NCBI GenBank assembly: GCA_029983675.1
Contig: JASBYY010000012.1
Span: forward strand, 1 to 64,000
Origin: Bacteroidales bacterium
GTDB lineage: Bacteria > Bacteroidota > Bacteroidia > Bacteroidales > F082
DNA length: 64,000 bases
Direction: 5' to 3'
Each line of letters begins with the position of its first letter. Position 1 is the stretch's first letter. Shown here in pieces: positions 58,240 through 64,000 of this stretch. A model generated the notes under the pieces. It made no database searches and had not been told where the DNA came from. It saw only the letters and a program-made list of their open reading frames with translations. Both the position numbers and the translations under genes were made by a program.

Positions 58240-58618
58240 AAGAATCGTGTTTTAGAAAGGCAAAGTAACGGATTTTTCCGGAATAGGTCGCTTTTTGAAT
58301 GCTTGGAGAAAAGATATTTGAGATCTTTTGGAAGTGAGTTTGAAGTAAAAAACAGTTGATTTTAGTATGTTATGAAATTATGCCATTAGAGATGGAAGGC
58401 GGCCCGTAGAGCGTTTTTTTAGGTGAAAGTCGCTCTGATTACCCGAAGAGAAAGAGAAACAAAGTGCTTCATGCAAGTAAATTCGGGTTTTCTTTGATAG
58501 AAACATGAAAAACTGTACTTTTGCTACGATTAAGAATAAGACTTTAAGTGCTTAGAATGATAAAAAGAAAGACTGTTCCCAAGAAGTTTTAAAGTAAATA
58601 ATCAGATTTTATTGCGAA
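58240..58618. other. 379-base intergenic region at the edge of the R-M island
   Basis: No gene is supported. The region begins with the promoter area of the YbjQ-type gene, contains two modest inverted repeats (AGAGCG ... CGCTCT and ACCCGAA ... TTCGGGT) and holds the promoter of the restriction-modification gene. It marks the switch from moderate GC to more AT-rich sequence, so it may be the insertion boundary; no tRNA gene or integrase is visible. Confidence 0.55.
58516..58523 (+). promoter_or_regulatory. -7 promoter element for the restriction-modification gene
   Basis: TACTTTTG, matching TAnnTTTG, about 95 bases upstream of the ATG at 58619. Confidence 0.6.
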
Positions 58619-61600
58619 ATGACAACCAAAGATAATTTTAAGCAAGTACTCCAGAAACTCGGTTTTACCGAAAACAATAATCATTTCATTAAATCTTTCG
58701 GTTCGCTTACCGAGTGCATGATGGAGGTGAATTGGAACAAGGGGGAATTGATATATCCCGAAACGGTAAAAATCAATGATAGAACAACTTGTAATTTTGA
58801 GCATCCCGAGAACTTTGTTGTCTTTGAATGCGTGCATCGTCTTTTGGAAAAAGGGTACCGTCCCGAACATATTGAGCTTGAAAAACGCTGGAATCTCGGA
58901 CACGACAGCAAAGGAGGCAAAGCCGATATCTGCGTGTATGACGAAATCGGCGAGGCTATGTTGCTCATTATTGAGTGCAAAACAGCAGGCAAAGAGTACG
59001 ACAAGGCTCTTAAACAGCTGAGAGAAGACGGAGGACAGCTTTTTTCATATTGGCAGCAGGAACGCAGTACAAAATGGATTTCGCTCTACGCCTCGGATTG
59101 GAAAGAGGGCGAAGTTGCGTTCAAAAATGATATAATAAACTGTACAGACGATGCCAACATTGTGAAAATGGAGGAAAAAGACCATTCCGTATTACTGTAT
59201 AATAAAGCAACAACAGTACCTGAATATTTTGAGGCATGGGAGGAAACATACGGGCAAAAAATTTGGCAAGGTTTGATTTTCGGTCAGGACACACAAGCCT
59301 ACCAAATCGGCGTCCGCCCACTGTGCAAAAAAGATTTGAAAGATTTTGACCCGGAAGATAAAATCGTCAATAGATTTGAGGAAATATTGCGACACAATAA
59401 TGTGAGTGACAAGGAAAATGCTTTTAACCGTTTAGTCGCCCTATTCATCTGCAAACTCGTTGATGAAATAAAAAAACAGGATAATGATGTAGTGGAATTT
59501 CAATACCGGCAGGGAACGGATACATACGAAACACTTCAAGATCGCCTGCAGCGACTTCATACCGAGGGGATGGAAGAGTTTATGGGCGAAAAAATCTTTT
59601 ATGTCTCCAATGATTATGCCGAAAACCTCTTTAAAAACTATACAAGTCATAAACGTGAAAAGGCAATTGAAGACTTAAAAAATACAATCCGCATTCTTAA
59701 ATTCTACTCCAACAACGACTTTTCTTTCAAAGATGTACACAACGAAGAACTGTTTTTTCAAAATGGAAAAATTCTGGTAGAAGTTGTGCAGTTATTTGAA
59801 AATCATCGTATTGTGTATCCGTCAAAACACCAATTTCTGGGCGATTTATTCGAACAGCTTCTAAATAAGGGTTTCAAGCAAAGCGAAGGACAATTTTTCA
59901 CGCCCACACCCATCACGCGGTTTATCTGGGATAGTTTGCCGCTTGCCGAAATTCCCAAAGTGATAGATTACGCTTGCGGTTCGGGACATTTCCTGACCGA
60001 AGCGGTAGAAAGCATCAACAGCCGCCTCAAAACGGATGAAAACAACGCTTGGGTAGAAAAACATATTTTCGGTATCGAAAAGGATTACCGCTTGGCACGT
60101 GTGTCCAAAATTTCGCTTTTTATGAATGGAGCGGGCGGTGGTAACATCATTTTCGGTGACGGACTTGAAAATCAGCCGGAAAGGCACATCGAGAACAACG
60201 CTTTTGATGTGTTGGTTGCCAATCCGCCTTATAGCGTTTCAGCCTTCAAATCGCATTTGAAACTAAAAAACAATAGTTTTGAACTACTTAGTAGGATTTC
60301 AAACGACGGTGGCGAAATAGAAACATTATTTGTGGAACGCATTGCTCAACTGCTTAAACCCAAGGGAATTGCCGCAGTTGTATTGCCTTCGTCCATACTG
60401 ACTAACGATAGCAATAGTTATGTGGGAGCAAGAGAAATTCTTTTGAAAAACTTTATGATTCGTTCTGTGGTGCAGTTTGGCAGTAAAACTTTCGGGGCAA
60501 CGGGGACAAATACCGTGGTTTTGTTTCTTGAAAAATATAACGAACCGCCCAAGGTATGGACACTCAAACAAGATAGTGTCAATGCTATTTTGCAATCGGC
60601 GGAAACAGAAGGCTGGGAAGATGATGAAATTTTCAATGCTTATCTTCAAAAAGTTAATGTTAAGAAAGAAGATTACCGTCGGTTTGCCGATGAAAATGTT
60701 TCTTTCGACGGCTTTGGAAATTGCGAATACCTGAATATGTATGCAGACGAGTTCCAAAAACTGACAAAAACCGTAAACATGCGGAATACGAATGCTTTCA
60801 AGAAACTCAAAGTTGATGAGCAGGATAGGAAATTGAAACAGGAGTTTTATAATTACGCCAAGCAAATAGAATTTGAAAAACTGCTCTATTTTGCCCTTAC
60901 TTACAAGCAGACAACCCTCATTGTTACAGCTCCAAGTGAGAATGCCGAACAAAAACGTTTTTTAGGTTATGATTGGAGTAATCGGAAAGGTGCCGAAGGC
61001 ATACAGATAACCCAAGCAGGAGGAATGCTGTACAACGATAGCAACCGCAATGCTACAAATACCATTGCAGCTGCTATCCGCAGCAATTTTACCCAAACTG
61101 CAGCACCTGATTTAGGAGAAAAACAGAAACATTGCGTACTTGCAAATTTGAGCGATATGATTGATTTTTCGCGTGTTGATTTTAATAAAGCTATAAAACT
61201 TACGCCCGATAAGAAGATTGAAATTAAAAGTAAATATCCGATGGTGAAGTTAAGAGAAGTGGCAGAGGTGTCCGCAGGAAATAGTGCTCCCCAAAATAAA
61301 GATTTATTTATAAATGGAGTATATCCATTTTTTAGAATGTCAGATGTTGCAAAAGATCATTTGTCGTCAAATTTAATTCAATCATCAGATTATTTAAATG
61401 AAAAAGGTATTGAAGGAATGCGGTTATTTAATAAAGGGACAATATTGTTTCCAAAATCTGGTGCTTCTACATATCTGGATCACAGAGCAATAATGGGCGT
61501 GGATGGTTATGTCGTTTCACACTTATCAACAATTGTCTCGGATCCAGATAAAATATTAGTAAAATTTTTGTATGAAATATTGGTAAATATAAAAGCAAGA

Positions 61601-62398
61601 GACATAAAGCCGGGGTCTGGGTATCCGTCTTTAAATGTATCTGACATTGAAAACATTAAAATTCCGCTTCCACCACTTTCTATCCAGCAACAAATCGTCT
61701 CCGAATGCGAAAAGGTTGATGAGGAATACAACACCAGCCGAATGAGTATAGAAGAATACAAAAAGAGAATAGCACAAGTATTTGAGAATCTGGAAGTTAT
61801 AATCAAAACGGGGGGGGGTAAAATGATGATTATCAACAAGTTGTGTAGTATGATTAATCCGTCTAAATCCGAAATTTCAGGTTTGGATAGTGAAACACTT
61901 GTGTCGTTTGTGGAAATGGCTTCGGTTAGTAATGATGGATATATTGCAACTAAAATAGACAAACCTTTATCAGAAATAAAAAATGGAAGTTATACATACT
62001 TTGCGGAAGGAGATATTATCATTGCTAAAATTACACCTTGTATGGAAAATGGCAAATGCGCCATTGCAACTGGATTAACGAATAAAATCGGTTTTGGAAG
62101 TTCGGAATTTCACGTTTTAAGGTGCAATGACCAAATTTTAAATAAATACTTGTTTGGTTACCTTAATCGAGAATCTGTAAGACAGATGGCTGCAAAAAGA
62201 ATGACAGGGGCGAGTGGACATCGTAGGGTACCTGTTAGTTTTTACGAGAATTTGGAAATTCCCGTCCCATCACTTTCCGAACAACAGCGTATAGTTGCAG
62301 AGGTAGAAACATACGAAGCGGAGATTGCAAAATGCAAGACAACAATGGCAGCGTGTGCAGGCAAGAAAAAGGCGTTGTTAGAGAGGTATTTGAATTAA
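58619..62398 (+). CDS. Single-chain restriction-modification protein: nuclease, N6-adenine methylase and two specificity domains
   Basis: A 1,259-residue fusion. Residues about 1-130: HsdR N-terminal-type PD-(D/E)xK nuclease fold with GGKADICVYDEIGEAMLLIIECKTAGKEYDKA (Asp103, Glu119, Lys121). Residues about 380-850: N6 adenine methylase with motif I VIDYACGSGHFLTEA and motif IV LVANPPYSV. Residues about 875-1060: first target-recognition domain (YPMVKLREVAEVSAGNS ... IPLPPLSIQQQIVSECEKV) and coiled linker. Residues about 1069-1259: second TRD (MMIINKLCSMINPSKSEI ... IPVPSLSEQQRIVAEVE). No helicase domain, so it resembles type IIG or a condensed type I enzyme. A run of nine G lies between the TRDs. 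The TRD part is more AT-rich than the catalytic core, as expected when recognition domains are exchanged. Confidence 0.9.
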   Translation: MTTKDNFKQVLQKLGFTENNNHFIKSFGSLTECMMEVNWNKGELIYPETVKINDRTTCNFEHPENFVVFECVHRLLEKGYRPEHIELEKRWNLGHDSKGGKADICVYDEIGEAMLLIIECKTAGKEYDKALKQLREDGGQLFSYWQQERSTKWISLYASDWKEGEVAFKNDIINCTDDANIVKMEEKDHSVLLYNKATTVPEYFEAWEETYGQKIWQGLIFGQDTQAYQIGVRPLCKKDLKDFDPEDKIVNRFEEILRHNNVSDKENAFNRLVALFICKLVDEIKKQDNDVVEFQYRQGTDTYETLQDRLQRLHTEGMEEFMGEKIFYVSNDYAENLFKNYTSHKREKAIEDLKNTIRILKFYSNNDFSFKDVHNEELFFQNGKILVEVVQLFENHRIVYPSKHQFLGDLFEQLLNKGFKQSEGQFFTPTPITRFIWDSLPLAEIPKVIDYACGSGHFLTEAVESINSRLKTDENNAWVEKHIFGIEKDYRLARVSKISLFMNGAGGGNIIFGDGLENQPERHIENNAFDVLVANPPYSVSAFKSHLKLKNNSFELLSRISNDGGEIETLFVERIAQLLKPKGIAAVVLPSSILTNDSNSYVGAREILLKNFMIRSVVQFGSKTFGATGTNTVVLFLEKYNEPPKVWTLKQDSVNAILQSAETEGWEDDEIFNAYLQKVNVKKEDYRRFADENVSFDGFGNCEYLNMYADEFQKLTKTVNMRNTNAFKKLKVDEQDRKLKQEFYNYAKQIEFEKLLYFALTYKQTTLIVTAPSENAEQKRFLGYDWSNRKGAEGIQITQAGGMLYNDSNRNATNTIAAAIRSNFTQTAAPDLGEKQKHCVLANLSDMIDFSRVDFNKAIKLTPDKKIEIKSKYPMVKLREVAEVSAGNSAPQNKDLFINGVYPFFRMSDVAKDHLSSNLIQSSDYLNEKGIEGMRLFNKGTILFPKSGASTYLDHRAIMGVDGYVVSHLSTIVSDPDKILVKFLYEILVNIKARDIKPGSGYPSLNVSDIENIKIPLPPLSIQQQIVSECEKVDEEYNTSRMSIEEYKKRIAQVFENLEVIIKTGGGKMMIINKLCSMINPSKSEISGLDSETLVSFVEMASVSNDGYIATKIDKPLSEIKNGSYTYFAEGDIIIAKITPCMENGKCAIATGLTNKIGFGSSEFHVLRCNDQILNKYLFGYLNRESVRQMAAKRMTGASGHRRVPVSFYENLEIPVPSLSEQQRIVAEVETYEAEIAKCKTTMAACAGKKKALLERYLN
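61810..61818 (+). repeat. Nine-G homopolymer between the two target-recognition domains
   Basis: Nine consecutive G spell the Thr-Gly-Gly-Gly at residues 1064-1067. Ten G would give a TAA directly after the run; eight G would give a TGA two codons later. An ATG pair at 61823-61828 in the normal frame follows at once and could restart the second domain. Long G runs change length by replication slippage, so this is a candidate phase-variation switch. Confidence 0.85.
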
Positions 62399-62426
62399 GG
62401 AATGTTGAATTAAAAAAATAATCGAT

Positions 62427-63602
62427 ATGGCGACTAAGCAAGACCCCAAGAGTAATCTATTAATCCATTCAAAAGCAAAAGTAGAGTTTTACAAGACATA
62501 TTTGGAAAGGTATCTAAGAATATTATGTTTATCAAAACATATCAAGAATGTAAATATCTATGATGTATTTTGTGGAAGGGGAATTTATGAAAATGGAGGC
62601 AAGGGTAGTCCTATTGTGGCTTTTGATGCAATTACGTCATTTTTTAGCGAATGGAAAGAAAAAACAAGTACAAGGGTTTCGCTAATAGTCAACGATATTT
62701 CCTCTCAGAATATAGAAAAGGTCAAAAATTACATAGAATCGCAATCCCAAGCCTTCTGTAGCATACGATATTTTAATGAAGATGTTGAAAAGATGTTTGA
62801 AAAAGTTCTGAAAGAAGTTAGTCAAACAAAATCGGATACTCGTAACATAGTTTTTATTGACCCGTATGGCTATAAAACCATAAACAAAGATATATTGTTT
62901 AGTTTAATGAAAAATGGGAAAACTGAAATAATATTATTTTTACCAATCTCGCATATGCATAGATTTACAAATTTTGCAGTCAATAATGTTGAAGAAAAGG
63001 CGCAGTACGGGCCTTTGAAAAAAATCGTAAATAGTTTTTTCCCCAATGCGGAACACCCTATCAGAACAAATGCAGAAATAAGTGTAATGGAATATATTCA
63101 GTATATTACATGTGCATTGCGCAACAACAATAACTATTATTCAACTTCATACTATATCGAAAGAGATAGGGCAAACCATTTTGCTTTATTTTTTATTAGT
63201 CCACATATTTATGGATTTGAAAAAATATTGGAGGTGAAATGGCAATTAGACGAACAAAATGGAAAAGGTTTTAAATTACCGGAACAGCAAGGTGATTTAT
63301 TTGCTGAACAAATTGCTGAGGATATTAAAATAAATAATGCTAAATGTTTAGAAAATACATTATTAAACGCTCTATTGGAAACAAAGACCAATAAAGAACT
63401 TTATGAGATTACTCTAAAAAATGAATTTCTCACCAAACATACAATAGAAATCTTGACAAAATGGCAAGACATTAGAAAAGATTTTAAAGTTATTGATTGT
63501 AAGACCGGGAAACCCGCTCGTAAAAAGTCTTTTTATATTTCTTATGAGCATTATAAACAAGGACAAGAACCTAAGGTAAATTTTATTATTGAAAAACAAT
63601 GA
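62427..63602 (+). CDS. tcmP: Three-Cys-motif partner protein TcmP
   Basis: A 391-residue protein matching the TcmP family: KVEFYKTYLERYLRILCLS, the nucleotide-fold motif IYDVFCGRGIYENGGKGSPIVAF (in the place of the usual D-x-FAGPG loop) and IVFIDPYGYKTI. The fold looks like a SAM-dependent methyltransferase-type Rossmann domain, but no reaction is established. TcmP genes are almost always next to a DUF5131 (Gp37/Gp68-like, three-Cys) gene, and here the two overlap by 4 bases. The strongly AT-rich composition differs from the core genome, and the upstream neighbour is a restriction-modification gene 28 bases away, suggesting a shared defence island. Confidence 0.85.
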   Translation: MATKQDPKSNLLIHSKAKVEFYKTYLERYLRILCLSKHIKNVNIYDVFCGRGIYENGGKGSPIVAFDAITSFFSEWKEKTSTRVSLIVNDISSQNIEKVKNYIESQSQAFCSIRYFNEDVEKMFEKVLKEVSQTKSDTRNIVFIDPYGYKTINKDILFSLMKNGKTEIILFLPISHMHRFTNFAVNNVEEKAQYGPLKKIVNSFFPNAEHPIRTNAEISVMEYIQYITCALRNNNNYYSTSYYIERDRANHFALFFISPHIYGFEKILEVKWQLDEQNGKGFKLPEQQGDLFAEQIAEDIKINNAKCLENTLLNALLETKTNKELYEITLKNEFLTKHTIEILTKWQDIRKDFKVIDCKTGKPARKKSFYISYEHYKQGQEPKVNFIIEKQ

Positions 63603-64000
63603 AAACAACTAAAATAGAATGGACAGACAAAACATGGAATCCGATAACCGGTTGCACGAAGTTCTCGGCAGGCTGTCAACATTGTTATGCAGAGGTTATG
63701 GCGCGTCGCTTACAAGCGATGAGGCAAAAAAAATATTCCAACGGCTTTAATGTTACCGTACATGAAAATACTCTGCAAGAGCCATTGCATTGGCAAAAGC
63801 CACACACTATTTTTGTTTGTTCCATGAGTGACTTATTTCATCAAGATGTTCCTTTTGAGTTTATTGATAAAGTTATGCATATCATCAAACAGACACCTCA
63901 GCACAGATACCAAATTCTTACAAAAAGAGCGGAAAGAATGAATGAATATTTTAGTAGCCGTAAAGCTCCAATAAACGCTTGGATAGGAGTTACAGTAGAA
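63599..64000 (+). CDS. DUF5131 family (phage Gp37/Gp68-like) protein, partial
   Basis: The 5' 402 bases (134 residues) lie in the window; the gene runs off the right edge. It starts MKTTKIEWTDKTWNPITGCT and contains CTKFSAGCQHCYAEVMARRL with three Cys (spacing 6 and 2) as in radical-SAM-like DUF5131 proteins, then IFVCSMSDLFHQDVPFEFIDKVM and YQILTKRAERM, all typical. Its ATG overlaps the TcmP stop (ATGA), so the two are translationally coupled. The family is often called phage protein Gp37/Gp68; its activity is unknown. The Cys arrangement suggests an iron-sulfur cluster, perhaps with SAM. Confidence 0.88.
   Translation, partial: MKTTKIEWTDKTWNPITGCTKFSAGCQHCYAEVMARRLQAMRQKKYSNGFNVTVHENTLQEPLHWQKPHTIFVCSMSDLFHQDVPFEFIDKVMHIIKQTPQHRYQILTKRAERMNEYFSSRKAPINAWIGVTVE

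Noticed and set aside
58380..58490. Inverted repeats in the gap before the R-M gene as a toxin-antitoxin or small RNA
   Set aside because: The stems are 6-7 pairs without T-run or reading frame; too weak to call.
1..64000. CRISPR arrays, tRNA or rRNA genes, integrases, plasmid or phage origin
   Set aside because: No regularly spaced direct repeats, no cloverleaf sequence and no ribosomal sequence were seen; this was by eye, so a tRNA scan would be decisive.

Overview
The window reads as chromosomal DNA of a Gram-negative anaerobe of the phylum Bacteroidota, most likely order Bacteroidales. The evidence is: many start sites preceded by the Bacteroidetes -7 element TAnnTTTG with no clear Shine-Dalgarno; a full set of lipid A genes (lpxA, lpxC, lpxD, lpxH, lpxK); a type IX secretion sorting domain on a degraded C10 protease; the short archaeal-type prolyl-tRNA synthetase; and Bacteroidetes-type families (DUF5020, GIN-domain lipoprotein, OmpP1/FadL). 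Genus cannot be told from the sequence. Most of the window (1-58 kb) is ordinary core chromosome of moderate GC. The last 5.5 kb is more AT-rich and looks acquired.

Layout. 1-2.6 kb (minus): menaquinone methylase (cut by the edge), heptose-7-phosphate kinase, aspartate aminotransferase. 2.7-6.5 kb (plus): a membrane-anchored unknown, then lpxD, lpxC, lpxA, each with its own signals; lpxC is not fused to fabZ. 6.5-13.4 kb: glycosyltransferase, small lipoprotein, transglutaminase-like protein, M20 dipeptidase, and the overlapping lpxK-pnp-lpxH operon. 13.5-18.4 kb: Nif3 protein, zinc-ribbon coiled-coil protein, a palindromic repeat element, and a divergent Fur-family regulator/metal P-type ATPase pair around a candidate operator. 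18.7-24 kb: HD protein, DUF5020-purine permease pair, secreted unknown, gcvT. 24-29.3 kb (minus): a badly broken C10 protease with T9SS tail, a FadL porin and a Tyr/Trp- then Ser-rich lipoprotein. 29.4-34 kb: proS, PagL-like deacylase with GIN lipoprotein, mazG, TSCPD protein. 34-37.5 kb: MarR regulator, four-domain CoA-disulfide reductase/rhodanese/TusA/DsrE protein and thioredoxin. 37.7-40 kb: SPFH protein operon with one frameshifted gene. 40-46.7 kb: second palindromic element, alpha/beta hydrolase, rpsA, S4 protein, AtoE transporter, a small transposon-like element with terminal inverted repeats and target duplication, and an exonuclease.

46.8-56.2 kb is a redox locus: Rex repressor, iron alcohol dehydrogenase, [2Fe-2S] protein, a PAS-bearing sensory-type [FeFe] hydrogenase, a SpoIIE-type phosphatase, a catalytic-type [FeFe] hydrogenase and a fused NfnAB transhydrogenase. 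Together they would sense and balance NADH, NADPH, ferredoxin and H2 in a fermenting cell; the hydrogenase-phosphatase pair looks like an H2-responsive signalling unit.

58.6-64 kb is a probable defence island: a single-chain nuclease-methylase-specificity protein with a run of nine G between its two target-recognition domains, positioned so that gain or loss of one G stops translation within a few codons (a phase switch), followed by tcmP and a DUF5131 gene overlapping by four bases. This end of the window is the most likely place for something undescribed.
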